Of a DNA stretch of 64,000 nucleotides, positions 1-9,640 are shown one piece after another. Made by a program: the position numbers and the translations under genes. The DNA lies in the NCBI RefSeq assembly GCF_014207595.1, contig NZ_JACHGY010000001.1, forward strand, positions 496,001 to 560,000. The letters are read 5' to 3'. Position 1 is the first letter of the stretch. Every line of letters begins with the position of its first letter. The stretch comes from Algisphaera agarilytica. Its GTDB lineage: Bacteria > Planctomycetota > Phycisphaerae > Phycisphaerales > Phycisphaeraceae. The notes under the pieces were generated by a model. It saw only the letters and a list, made by a program, of their open reading frames with translations. It had not been told where the DNA came from and made no database searches.

Positions 1-1
1 C

Positions 2-814
2 TACGAACTGAAAGACCCCTACAACTCCAAGGCCACCGAGTTCGTTGAGGTCATCGCCGACACCGGCGATTTCATCTCGCTCCAGCACATCCTCGTGATG
101 CAGCCCCGCGACGAAGAAGGCAACCTCAAGGAAGACGCCGAGGCCGTGGTCGTCAAGCACTGGCGGCAGGACTGGACCTACCAGGACACCGAGCTGCTCG
201 AGTTCCGCGGCAACCAGACCTGGGAAACCGTGACCGTCGATCCGGCCAAGGTCCAAGGCACCTGGAGCCAGGCCGTCTACCAAGTCGACGATTCGCCGCG
301 TTACGAGGCCTACGGCACGTGGGAACACGTCGGCGAACGCTCGGCCTGGAACTCCGAAACCACTTGGCGTCCCCTGCCCCGCCGTGAATTCTCCAAGCGG
401 TCCGACTACCAGGTCCTGGTCGCGCACAACCGCCACACCATCACGCCCGAAGGCTGGGTCCACGAGCAAGACAACCACAAGCTTGTCCTCGACGACCAAG
501 GCCAACCGCTCAAAGTCATCGCCCACGAATCGGGCCTGAACGTCTACGACCGCACCGACGACGTCGACTTCACCGCCGGCCGGGTGTACTGGGAAAAGAC
601 CGCGGCCTACTGGGAAGACGTCCGCGAAATCTGGGCCGACACCTTCGAGCAAAACGCTTCGTTCACGTTGGCGAAAGAAATCGACGGCGAAAAGCTGCAC
701 AGCGCCTTGTTCAAGATCGCTTCGGACGCCAAGGACAACGGCCACTCCGAAGAAACCAAGGCCGCGGCCAACGACACCGTCCTGGCCTACCTGACCCAAC
801 CCGCCGCAGACTAA
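2..814 (+). CDS. DUF6607 family protein (5'-truncated by window edge)
   Basis: The reading frame is open from base 2 through the left edge, so the N-terminus lies outside the window; the internal GTG/ATG near 95-100 is not the true start. The visible 270 residues carry the family's tryptophan/tyrosine-rich pattern: a W-RQDW stretch, then VYQVDDSPRYEA, PLPRREFSKRSDY, NRHTITPEGWVHEQDN and a C-terminal W-DVR-W segment. This matches DUF6607, a secreted family of unknown function seen in Bacteroidetes and Planctomycetes. A signal peptide would be in the missing part. The gene ends 23 bases before a strong terminator, so it closes its transcript. Function unknown. Confidence 0.8.
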   Translation, partial: YELKDPYNSKATEFVEVIADTGDFISLQHILVMQPRDEEGNLKEDAEAVVVKHWRQDWTYQDTELLEFRGNQTWETVTVDPAKVQGTWSQAVYQVDDSPRYEAYGTWEHVGERSAWNSETTWRPLPRREFSKRSDYQVLVAHNRHTITPEGWVHEQDNHKLVLDDQGQPLKVIAHESGLNVYDRTDDVDFTAGRVYWEKTAAYWEDVREIWADTFEQNASFTLAKEIDGEKLHSALFKIASDAKDNGHSEETKAAANDTVLAYLTQPAAD

Positions 815-837
815 CACGGGGCGGAGGAAGAACCATC

Positions 838-877
838 AGCCCGACGCGACACCCCGTCGCGTCGGGCTGCTTTTTTG
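838..877 (+). terminator. Rho-independent terminator after the DUF6607 gene
   Basis: A perfect 13-bp stem (838-850 with 856-868), 5-base loop, then a T-rich tract at 871-876. It ends rightward transcription from the DUF6607 gene. Confidence 0.85.
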
Positions 878-938
878 TGTTTCTGTAGCCGTTGCTCAAC
901 GAGCGGATCAACTGATCTCACCGAACAGGTTGATTGAA

Positions 939-1232
939 TCAGTGCATGATCCACTGCGCATCGCTGACGAGACACAAGCCGCCGAAGCGTTTGAGGATGG
1001 GTTTGATCTTCTTGACCGCCGGGTCGACGAGGGATTCGTCGCAGGCCGAGATCACCATGCAGTTCTCGAACGCGCCCGACACGCCGTCGATCCGCCGGGT
1101 GCCGCGGTCGCCCGAGCCGGACACGCCGTTGATGACGGTGTAGCCGGTGACGCCGACACTTCGCAGTGCCTCGATGACCCGATCGGCGTGGACGGTGCCG
1201 ATGACGATTTCCATGCGTTTGATTGGTTTCAT
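939..1232 (-). CDS. sbtB: SbtB-like PII-family signalling protein
   Basis: This 97-residue protein has the PII fold pattern. The short variable loop contains GYTVINGVSGSGDRG, resembling the GYTV-GKGSR stretch of cyanobacterial SbtB rather than the glutamine-sensing T-loop of GlnB/GlnK. SbtB proteins bind adenine nucleotides (cAMP, AMP, ADP, ATP) and control the bicarbonate transporter SbtA by docking on it. The gene follows sbtA by only 4 bases on the same strand, so translation is probably coupled. The C-terminus (VSDAQWIMH) lacks the Cys-Gly-Pro-x-Gly-Cys redox clasp of cyanobacterial SbtB, so redox regulation is not expected. A second possible start is Met7. Confidence 0.8.
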   Translation of the reverse strand: MKPIKRMEIVIGTVHADRVIEALRSVGVTGYTVINGVSGSGDRGTRRIDGVSGAFENCMVISACDESLVDPAVKKIKPILKRFGGLCLVSDAQWIMH

Positions 1233-1236
1233 GGGG

Positions 1237-2262
1237 TTACGCCCAGAGCGCCTCGATGATCGCCAGGTACAACGGGATCCCGACGGTGATGTTGAAGGGG
1301 AACGTCACCGCCAACGACATGGTGACATAAAGACCGGGGTTGGCTTCGGGCACCGCCAGACGCATGGCAGCCGGCACCGCGATGTAGCTCGCGCTGCCCG
1401 CCAGGACCGCCAGCAGCAACGCATCGCCCTGCCCCACGCCCAGCAGCCACGCCACCGCGATGCCCAGCGATGCGTGCAGCGGCGCACTCAGAATCGCAAA
1501 GGCGATCAGCGACGGACCACAGCGACGCAGGTCCGACAACCGCCGCGCGGCAACCAGACCCATGTCCAACAGAAACAGGCAGAGCACGCCCTTGAACGGC
1601 GTGTAGACGAACGGCTGGATACTGTCCCACCCCTTCTCGTCGATCGCGATGCCGATGAGCAGCGACCCCACCAGCACGATCACCGCGCCGTTGAAAAACG
1701 CTTCCCGCAGCAGCTCGCCCCAGTCGATCTTGCCCCGGTCCTCTTGGGGCAGCGGATCGGAGGAGGAATCGCTGTCCTTGGCGGGGGACGCGAAGTAGCG
1801 GGCGAGCAGTACGCCGACGACGATCGCCGGGCTTTCCATGAGCGCCATCGCGGCGACCATGTAGCCGCCGGGGGTGTAGGCCGGGTCGGTGCTGTTGAGC
1901 GAGTCGAGGAAGTTGGTGGCGGTGATGAAGGTGACCGCGCTGATCGAGCCGTAGGTCGCCGCCATCGCCGCGGCGTTGGGCACGTCCAGCTTCAGCCGCA
2001 GGACGAAGAACGACCAGAGCGGCGTCGCTGCCGACAGCCCCACCGCCGCGAGAAGAATCAGGACGACCGAGGTGTCGATCTCGCTACGCATCAGCTCGAC
2101 GCCGCCGTGCAGCCCAATGGCCATCAAGAGGTAGACCGACAGGAACTTCGGGATGGGTTGCGGCAGCGCCAGGTCCGACCGAACGACCGCGGCGAACACG
2201 CCCAGCCCGAAGAACAGGATCGCGGGGGTTCGCAGGTTGTCGAGGAGTAGAGAAACATCCAT
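1237..2262 (-). CDS. sbtA: SbtA-type sodium-dependent bicarbonate transporter
   Basis: The 341-residue membrane protein is predicted to import bicarbonate with sodium across the inner membrane. It shows the SbtA layout of two inverted five-helix halves joined by a hydrophilic linker (roughly residues 160-180, rich in D/S/E/K). Recognisable stretches are LMAIGLHGGVEL in the first half, TYGSISAVTFITA, and VTFPFNITVGIPLYLAI near the end. Length fits the family. It sits between the carbonic-anhydrase-like gene (57 bases upstream) and sbtB (4 bases downstream), as expected for an inorganic-carbon uptake operon. No carbon-fixation genes are visible nearby, so supply of bicarbonate to carboxylases is one possible role. 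Confidence 0.85.
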   Translation of the reverse strand: MDVSLLLDNLRTPAILFFGLGVFAAVVRSDLALPQPIPKFLSVYLLMAIGLHGGVELMRSEIDTSVVLILLAAVGLSAATPLWSFFVLRLKLDVPNAAAMAATYGSISAVTFITATNFLDSLNSTDPAYTPGGYMVAAMALMESPAIVVGVLLARYFASPAKDSDSSSDPLPQEDRGKIDWGELLREAFFNGAVIVLVGSLLIGIAIDEKGWDSIQPFVYTPFKGVLCLFLLDMGLVAARRLSDLRRCGPSLIAFAILSAPLHASLGIAVAWLLGVGQGDALLLAVLAGSASYIAVPAAMRLAVPEANPGLYVTMSLAVTFPFNITVGIPLYLAIIEALWA

Positions 2263-2319
2263 GTTGATTCACACCATAGCGGTTTCCAAACCGCACGCCC
2301 CCCAACCCGTCCGACGAAC

Positions 2320-2802
2320 TCAGTTCGTGGAAACCGCCTCCGGATGGACTTCCTCAAACTGCACCCGGTCGCCCACCAGCCGTGCGAATATCGTCAACAC
2401 CCGCAGGCTCGGGCGCATCTTGCGCAGCTCCGCCGCAGCCGCGCCCAGATCGAGGTCCTGGGCGGGCTTGATCTGCTCGAACTGCTTGCCCGGCATCGCG
2501 TGGGCGTAGAACGCGCAGTTGTGGTGCTGGATCAGGACGATGGTGTTGAGGTTGTGGGCTTCGATCAGAAAACGGATCTGGGACTTGATCCCGATGAGTT
2601 CGTTTTCGCTGGTGTAGTGCCCCGCCAGACACGCCGGGCCGCCGGGCACCGCGAGGCGGTCGTATCGCGGCAGGCATAAATGGTGGTGGAGGAAGTCGTC
2701 GAACTGTTCGCCGAATCGGCCGTCTGAGCAGTAGATGGCCAAGGCGTTGATGCGTTCGGCTTCGAACGGCTCGGGGCTGGTGAAAACCGGGGAATCGGGC
2801 AT
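2320..2802 (-). CDS. Beta-carbonic-anhydrase-like protein
   Basis: The 160-residue protein carries the zinc-site signature of beta-carbonic anhydrases: C-x-D-x-R in AIYCSDGRF, a VPGGPA loop, and H-x2-C in LIQHHNCAFY. It probably interconverts CO2 and bicarbonate, but it is shorter than classical enzymes (about 200-220 residues), so activity is unproven. I chose ATG at 2802 because the in-frame extension to 3108 overlaps the divergent membrane gene and has no family similarity. A GGAG-like site precedes this start. It is first in the operon with sbtA and sbtB. Its neighbour on the right is divergent, so the promoter should lie in 2803-2959. Confidence 0.7.
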   Translation of the reverse strand: MPDSPVFTSPEPFEAERINALAIYCSDGRFGEQFDDFLHHHLCLPRYDRLAVPGGPACLAGHYTSENELIGIKSQIRFLIEAHNLNTIVLIQHHNCAFYAHAMPGKQFEQIKPAQDLDLGAAAAELRKMRPSLRVLTIFARLVGDRVQFEEVHPEAVSTN

Positions 2803-2959
2803 GGGCGTCGATCTCCGCAGAGACATGTAGAAACCACTCGCCCCATGATGGAAGGAAAACGCCACCAAGTCCAATGCGGAATTCTTGGCCTGAGTGTTTT
2901 CCCCTGATTCGTTGTCCGAGGGGCCTGCCTCTCTCGGCAATGGGAAGTAAAGTGTGCAT

Positions 2960-3847
2960 ATGCCCGAAGATGCCACCCCGCCCGCGGATACAAAGGTAGC
3001 GACGCCCGAGAGCACCCCGTCTGCTGCAGGAGGCGATTCCGCGATGGCCAAGAAACCCCCCAAACCCAAAAAGGTCAAGCCCCCGATCCGGCAGGTGGTG
3101 TTCCACACCTACCCGAAGCTGCTGTTCATCTGGCCGTTGATCGTGGCGGGTTTCATCCTCTGGCCGACCGTGGCGATGTGGGACTGGAACGCGGAAGTGA
3201 TCGGCTGGATCTACCTCATCACGATCGTGGTGGTGGTCCTGACCGTGGGGGTGGACCTCGAACGCGACCACGCGGTGTTCTGGCTGGTCGTGTTCCTGGC
3301 GCTGTTTTTCCTGGGCAAATGGCTCGATGCGCGGTTCGATAGCCTGACCGTGGTGGGCGACGCTTACCGCTGGCTGGCGAACCGGGATGTGCAATACGAC
3401 CCGTCGTTTGGGCTGTGCCTGAGTCTGCTGTTGCTGCCGCCGTACGCGACGATGCTGGTGTACGCCCGGCTGCAGCACCGCTGGCGGATCACGCACAACG
3501 AGTTCGAGCACTACTCGTGGGGCCGAGCCGACGACTCGCTGGCCCGCGGAGCCAAGCGGGTGCGGAGCACGTTCCCCGACCTGCTGGAGCTGCTGCTGTG
3601 CGGCGCGGGGACGCTGGTCGTGTACTCCGCGACCGGGCGGACCGAGCTGCGGCGGATCCCGCACGTGCCGATGATTTTCCTGGTGCGTCGACGGATCAAC
3701 AAGCTGCTGGAGACGACCTCGGTGGTGACCCGCAGCGAGAAATATCAGAACGAACTCTACGAAGAAGAGGCTGATACCGAGCAGGACGAGGAAGACGCCC
3801 TGCCGGGCGAGGAGAGCCGGGGGATCGGCGGGCGTGATCCGCTCTGA
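2960..3847 (+). CDS. Membrane protein with PH-like C-terminal region, unknown function
   Basis: I do not recognise a named family. The 295-residue protein starts with about 40 hydrophilic residues rich in P, A and K, followed by hydrophobic segments near residues 55-75, 80-100, 110-125 and 145-165. The region after that (HRWRITHNEFEHYSWG ... GAGTLVVYS ... IPHVPMIFLVRRRI) looks like a bacterial PH-type beta-rich domain, as found after membrane helices in several envelope proteins. The tail is strongly acidic (EEEADTEQDEEDALPGEE). ATG at 2960 is preferred to GTG at 2954; ATG at 3044 is another option. It is transcribed away from the sbt operon. Confidence 0.6.
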   Translation: MPEDATPPADTKVATPESTPSAAGGDSAMAKKPPKPKKVKPPIRQVVFHTYPKLLFIWPLIVAGFILWPTVAMWDWNAEVIGWIYLITIVVVVLTVGVDLERDHAVFWLVVFLALFFLGKWLDARFDSLTVVGDAYRWLANRDVQYDPSFGLCLSLLLLPPYATMLVYARLQHRWRITHNEFEHYSWGRADDSLARGAKRVRSTFPDLLELLLCGAGTLVVYSATGRTELRRIPHVPMIFLVRRRINKLLETTSVVTRSEKYQNELYEEEADTEQDEEDALPGEESRGIGGRDPL

Positions 3848-3917
3848 TTTTTCGACACAACCTTCTTTGGAATAAAAGATTACGACCCGTCTGATTGACG
3901 AGGTTTCGTTAAAGCCA

Positions 3918-3992
3918 AGAAAAAACCCACGCGAGTTCAGGAAGAACTACGCGCGGGCTTCCGGGGGTCGAATTTGGGGGTAATCCCTTAGT
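3918..3992 (-). ncRNA. Candidate ~75-nt small RNA
   Basis: On the minus strand a good sigma70-type promoter (3999-4026) is followed within about 75 bases by a strong intrinsic terminator, with no usable ORF between. The predicted transcript starts near 3992, forms a small hairpin (TCCCT/AGGGA), and ends with the terminator stem and U-tract. Nothing coding is served by this promoter, so an independent small RNA is the simplest reading. No known RNA family was recognised, and expression is inferred. Confidence 0.4.
3920..3957 (-). terminator. Rho-independent terminator, minus strand
   Basis: The plus-strand bases 3926-3938 pair with 3944-3957 (one bulge). Read on the minus strand the stem is followed by six T residues (3920-3925). 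The T-tract lies only on the minus-strand exit side, so it does not terminate the plus-strand gene ending at 3847. Confidence 0.7.
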
Positions 3993-3998
3993 GAGGGA

Positions 3999-4026
3999 AG
4001 TATAGGCACGAATTCAGGCGGGTCAA
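3999..4026 (-). promoter_or_regulatory. Sigma70-like promoter, minus strand
   Basis: TTGACC (4021-4026, read on minus) and TATACT (3999-4004) are separated by 16 bases. This is one of the best consensus promoters in the window and points at the candidate small RNA. Confidence 0.55.
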
Positions 4027-4077
4027 ATCCGACGCTTTAAAAAGTTCCCATCTGCCCCACCGAAGGCGTTTTCTAGC

Positions 4078-4251
4078 TATAATATTGCAGTCTGCTCGAC
4101 AGGCAGCCGATAGCGCTTCGGATGGGATGCCCGGGTTGAGAGCCGGGCGAACGCTCCCAGGGGATTGATTTACTGTCCTTCTGTGATACTTCTTGGGTCC
4201 GACCGGCGATTCTGCTGGCGTACGCCCCATCCGTTTGTACTAGACCGTTTT
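4078..4251 (+). ncRNA. Candidate structured leader or RNA upstream of the DUF3553 gene
   Basis: A TATAAT box lies at 4078-4083, without a convincing -35. About 35 bases on, CGGATGGG (near 4119) can pair with CCCATCCG (near 4225). The enclosed ~100 bases hold further hairpins, the clearest being GCCCGG with CCGGGC (about 4129-4148). A short T-tract follows at 4247-4251. The arrangement resembles a multi-branched leader element, but it matches no riboswitch or housekeeping RNA I could recognise. The DUF3553 gene starts about 75 bases downstream. Confidence 0.25.
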
Positions 4252-4324
4252 TGTGTTTATCCATGCTGTGGATGCTCGGCCCCGCCGGCACCAGCCTGAC
4301 GTACCCTTTTTGTAGAGCTACCCC

Positions 4325-5041
4325 ATGACAACCCCGATTCGTTTCGCCCAAGGCGATACGGTCCGCCACCCCAAACGCCCCGAGTGGGGCGTGGGTACCG
4401 TACGCAGCATCCAGGCCATCGCTCAGCCCGACGGCACCCGTGCCCAGCGGCTCACCGTCGATTTCGCCAACCAGGGCCGAAAGAACATCAACACCGCCAT
4501 CGCCCCGCTCATCCGCGAAGGCGAGGCCAAGCCCGTCGCCCCCGCCAAGCCCAAGACCCGTCGCAACACCCCCCAGCCCCCCCTGCCCCAGCCAAAAACC
4601 GCCAAGGCCGCCGCGTCGGTCACCCCCAACGGCGACGGATCCGCGGGCAACGGCTCCAGCGGCAGCGGTTGGCTCGACGCCATGGACCCCGACGGCGCCA
4701 AGTCCAACGAACTCTGGGACCTGCCCGACGAGCTCTCCGACCCCTTCGCCAGCCTCCCCGAACGCCTCGCCGCCACGCTCAAGACCTACCGCTTCTCCAC
4801 CGAGCCGCGGGCCCTCATGGACTGGGCCGTCGTGCAGACCGGCCTCAACGACCCGCTGTCCAAATACACCCGCTCCGAACTCGAGCAGGCCTTCCCCCGC
4901 TACGTCCGCGACCGCGACGCCCACCTCAAAGACCTGGTGCGTCAGCTCAAGCGCGAAAACAACTTCGCCGCACTGAAAGACGCCGGCCGAGGCCTCTTCC
5001 CCGCCGCCCAATCGGCGTTGGACAAAGCGATCCGGAATTAA
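4325..5041 (+). CDS. DUF3553-domain protein
   Basis: The N-terminal ~60 residues (FAQGDTVRHPKRPEWGVGTV ... LTVDFANQGRKNI) form the small beta-barrel DUF3553 domain, also found in UvrD/PcrA-type helicases and other nucleic-acid proteins, where it may bind nucleic acid or protein. A proline/alanine/lysine-rich linker follows (residues ~65-105), then a helical C-terminal region of about 130 residues with no recognised domain. The 238-residue protein is cytosolic. Upstream is a long, possibly structured leader; no clear Shine-Dalgarno precedes the ATG. A terminator lies between this gene and ligA, so the two are probably separate transcripts. Function not assigned. Confidence 0.7.
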   Translation: MTTPIRFAQGDTVRHPKRPEWGVGTVRSIQAIAQPDGTRAQRLTVDFANQGRKNINTAIAPLIREGEAKPVAPAKPKTRRNTPQPPLPQPKTAKAAASVTPNGDGSAGNGSSGSGWLDAMDPDGAKSNELWDLPDELSDPFASLPERLAATLKTYRFSTEPRALMDWAVVQTGLNDPLSKYTRSELEQAFPRYVRDRDAHLKDLVRQLKRENNFAALKDAGRGLFPAAQSALDKAIRN

Positions 5042-5077
5042 CCAGTAGGGAGCAGGCAAACGTATTGGCACAAATGA

Positions 5078-7384
<2,307 letters not shown>

Positions 7385-7472
7385 TTCGGCGGGTTCAAAT
7401 GTCAAAGAGCGAATCCGTGTCCCCCGCCTCACCCGCTGCCGTGGCCGGCGTGGGGTGGGCGGGTTGGGTTGT

Positions 7473-7607
7473 CGTTTCGATCCGATCGCGGAGCTTCAGA
7501 GACGCGGAGACGCGGAGCAAGGCAGGAAGACTTTGGTTTAAAAACCTATTGCCTTGGTTTTCCTCCGCGCCTTTGCGTCTCCAAAGCTCCGCGATCGGAT
7601 CGAAACG
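7473..7607. repeat. 135-bp imperfect inverted repeat
   Basis: The outer arms 7473-7505 and 7575-7607 are inverted copies matching at 31 of 33 positions. The sequence inside continues to mirror itself more loosely (CGCGGAG and AAGGCA tracts on both sides) around an AT-rich centre near 7535-7550. It encodes no protein. It could be a fold-back nonautonomous element or a decayed bidirectional terminator after ligA. No transposase or target duplication was identified. Confidence 0.7.
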
Positions 7608-7930
7608 AATCCCAGAACACGGACCCTCGACCAACGACGACGGGTTCCGACCTTGAGCGATCCCGGCAAGGTGGTGAGCTCAAGTGTCGCCACGCACCCG
7701 ACGTGTGCGTCAGCCCGGCTCCACGGATATGGGCGTGCTTGGTGCCTTGCCTGTGCGACCTTCACGCCTGAAGTGCCACCGTGGTCCGACATTAGGGGAC
7801 AGAGCGGGCCAGGTGTGCGCACAGAAAAGTCGCTGATTTCACGGAGATGAGCAATGACAAGGAGTAAGAATTTTTCTGCGTTGATGTTTTTCTGCGTTCG
7901 GGCGTGCCCCGTTGTGCGCACGGATCCGAC
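7608..7930. other. Noncoding stretch without recognisable genes
   Basis: Only short overlapping shadow frames occur here. The palindrome GTGCGCAC appears twice (7815-7822 and 7914-7921) around an AT-richer segment. I see no family-level coding signal, tRNA or terminator. Confidence 0.5.
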
Positions 7931-8081
7931 TTTAGCCCGGGGTCAATGACCCCGGGCCGCCGCGGGGGGCAATGACATGATCGTGGCATCCACTCAAACC
8001 ATACGAAACGGATTCATTGGCTCGGACCACGCAAACCCAACACGTCTGCCGCAGCAGCCCCGGGTCATTGACCCGGGGCTA
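7931..8081. repeat. REP-like paired palindromes with TTAGCCC / GGGGCTAA ends
   Basis: Two perfect palindromes lie about 100 bases apart: GCCCGGGGTCA-A-TGACCCCGGGC (7935-7957) and AGCCCCGGGTCA-T-TGACCCGGGGCT (8056-8080). As a pair they face each other with TTAGCCC at the left end and GGGGCTAA at the right end. Similar ends occur in the palindromes in mfd (12461-12528) and between infB and rbfA (31775-31838). A further GGGGCTAGCCCC palindrome follows at 8089-8100. Confidence 0.7.
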
Positions 8082-8163
8082 AGGGGGCGGGGCTAGCCCC
8101 CAATTCTGCGAGTCGGCCTCGCTATCGGCCGATGTCTGAGTATGCTGGGGGGGCAACTCCCGT

Positions 8164-8184
8164 GGGGCGTTCTGCCCCGTTTTT
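8164..8184 (+). terminator. Small GC hairpin with T-tract before the exonuclease-like gene
   Basis: GGGGC (8164-8168) pairs with GCCCC (8174-8178), followed by GTTTTT. It lies 22 bases upstream of the next start codon, so it may be a leftover terminator or an attenuator; the stem is short. Confidence 0.35.
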
Positions 8185-8206
8185 CTGTCTCGATGGGGCT
8201 GGGTCC

Positions 8207-8827
8207 ATGTCCGTACCCGAAATCTATATCGCCACGGCCATCGAAACCGACGGGCCGATCCCAGGGCCGCACTCGATGCTGAGCCTGGCGTCGGCGGCGT
8301 ACCAGAAGAACAAGACGCTCGTCTCGACGTTCACCGCCAACCTCGAGTTGCTGCCCGAGGCCGAGGGCGACCCCGACACGCTGGCGTGGTGGAAGAGCAA
8401 GCCCGATGCGTGGGCGGTCTGCCGTCACGAGGCCGAGCCGGTGGGGCCGGCCATGCGCGAATACGCCGAGTGGGTCGAGCACCTGCCCGGCCAGCCGATC
8501 TACGTCGGCCACCCCGCGGCGTCGGGCTACATGTTTGTGACCTGGTACCTCCACCGCTTCGTCGGCCACAGTCCGTTCGGCCGGGGCGCGCTGGACCTGC
8601 GCACCCTCGCGATGGCGTTGCTGCACAAGCCCTACCGCGGCTCGAAGATGCGCCACATGCCCGACGCCTGGCTGCACGACTCGCCGCCGCGCACCTACGT
8701 TGCGCTGGATGATGCGCTGTCGGTCGGGCGATTGATGTGCCATATGTTCGACACGTGGAACACGCTGCCTCCTTTGTCGTTCGAGAAACTCGAAGCGGAA
8801 GACCTGCCGCTGCGCTGGTCGGAGTGA
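8207..8827 (+). CDS. DEDDh-type 3'-5' exonuclease-fold protein with altered catalytic residues
   Basis: The 206-residue protein matches a family of small RNase-H-fold exonucleases whose members begin with a D-x-E-T-D-G-PIPGPHSMLS block. Here the block reads A11-I-E13-T-D-G-P-I-P-G, so the first catalytic Asp is Ala. The second catalytic Asp position reads Gly107 (HPAASGYMF), and the catalytic His of the final H-x4-D motif is Tyr164 (TYVALDDA). Glu13, Asp130 and the last Asp pair remain. Metal-dependent hydrolysis is therefore unlikely, although the fold appears intact, so a binding or regulatory role is plausible. I chose ATG 8207 over the in-frame ATG 8132 because homology begins here and a hairpin lies upstream. 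Confidence 0.7.
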   Translation: MSVPEIYIATAIETDGPIPGPHSMLSLASAAYQKNKTLVSTFTANLELLPEAEGDPDTLAWWKSKPDAWAVCRHEAEPVGPAMREYAEWVEHLPGQPIYVGHPAASGYMFVTWYLHRFVGHSPFGRGALDLRTLAMALLHKPYRGSKMRHMPDAWLHDSPPRTYVALDDALSVGRLMCHMFDTWNTLPPLSFEKLEAEDLPLRWSE

Positions 8828-8937
8828 GGGGGTGACAAAACCATTGAGATTCTGGGGGATTTCGCTGGGATCAACGTCTTTCGATTTCAGCGATCGGTGT
8901 TAGCATGCGGTCTTTGTCTATAAACCGGGAGACCACG

Positions 8938-9390
8938 ATGAAACTTGCAGAAGCTCTGATGTTGCGTTCGGACCAGGAAAAGAAGATCGCCTCGCTGCGC
9001 GAACGGATCGCCGCCAACGCGGTGGTGCAGGAAGGCGAGACCCCGCACTAAGACCCCGCCAAACTGATCAAGGAAGCGGTCGGCGTGCTCAAGGAAAACG
9101 AAAAACTGATTGCGCAGATCAACACCGCCAACCTCGCCAACACCCTGCCCGACGGCCGGACCATTACCGAAGCGATCGCGGCGCGCGATCGGCTGACGCA
9201 GCACCACGCGTTGCTGCATACCGCCATCTCGGGAAGCCAGCGTGAGCCCGACCGCTACAGCATGAGCGAGATCAAGTGGATCGCGACGCTCGAGGTCGGC
9301 AAGCTGCAGAAGCAGGCCGACGACCTGTCGAAGAAGATCCGTGAACTGAACGCGATGATCCAGCAGACCAACTGGAACGTCGAACTGTAA
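8938..9390 (+). pseudogene. DIP1984 family gene interrupted by an in-frame TAA
   Basis: Translation from ATG 8938 (GGGAG site upstream) gives MKLAEALMLRSDQEKKIASL..., the start of the DIP1984/septicolysin-like family. After 37 codons a TAA (9049-9051) interrupts the frame; the same frame then continues to 9390 with the rest of the family (INTANLANTLPDGRTITEAIAARD ... LQKQADDLSKKIRELNAMIQQTNWNVEL). No shift is needed, so one base change (GAA to TAA is simplest) would restore a 150-residue helical protein. It is a pseudogene, a sequencing error, or is read as two pieces with restart at GTG 9085. The function of the family is unknown. Confidence 0.8.
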
Positions 9391-9640
9391 TTGAGAGTCC
9401 CGGGCGTGCGCCAGACCCCGGCTCGAGGCCGAGGGGTTGAAAATATATCGGGCTCGATTAGCGGCGCTGCGGGCGGCGCCACCCTCCTTACCCCTCCGCC
9501 CCGCACCCCTTCATGTGCAAACCGGCCCAAAAGGCCGCTTCTCCTGCACCGCTCACCACCGGGCGCAGACGGGGCTCTCTTGCGCCCAGCGCGAGTAAAA
9601 ATTTTTCGGAAGACACTGGAAATATTGCGGCTGGTGTATA
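9391..9640. other. Noncoding leader region upstream of the pirin gene
   Basis: About 250 bases without a credible gene on either strand. It contains GC-rich short hairpins (for example GGCGCTGCGGGCGGCGCC) and becomes AT-rich after 9590, where the pirin promoter probably lies. Confidence 0.4.

Noticed and set aside
2354-3664. 436-residue minus-strand frame across the membrane protein gene
   Set aside because: Arg/Pro/His-rich shadow composition; it overlaps two recognisable genes in other frames.
4090-4250. tmRNA, RNase P RNA or 6S RNA
   Set aside because: None of their conserved sequences (tag ORF and T-loop, GAGGAAAGTCC, or the long rod with central bubble) could be found on either strand.
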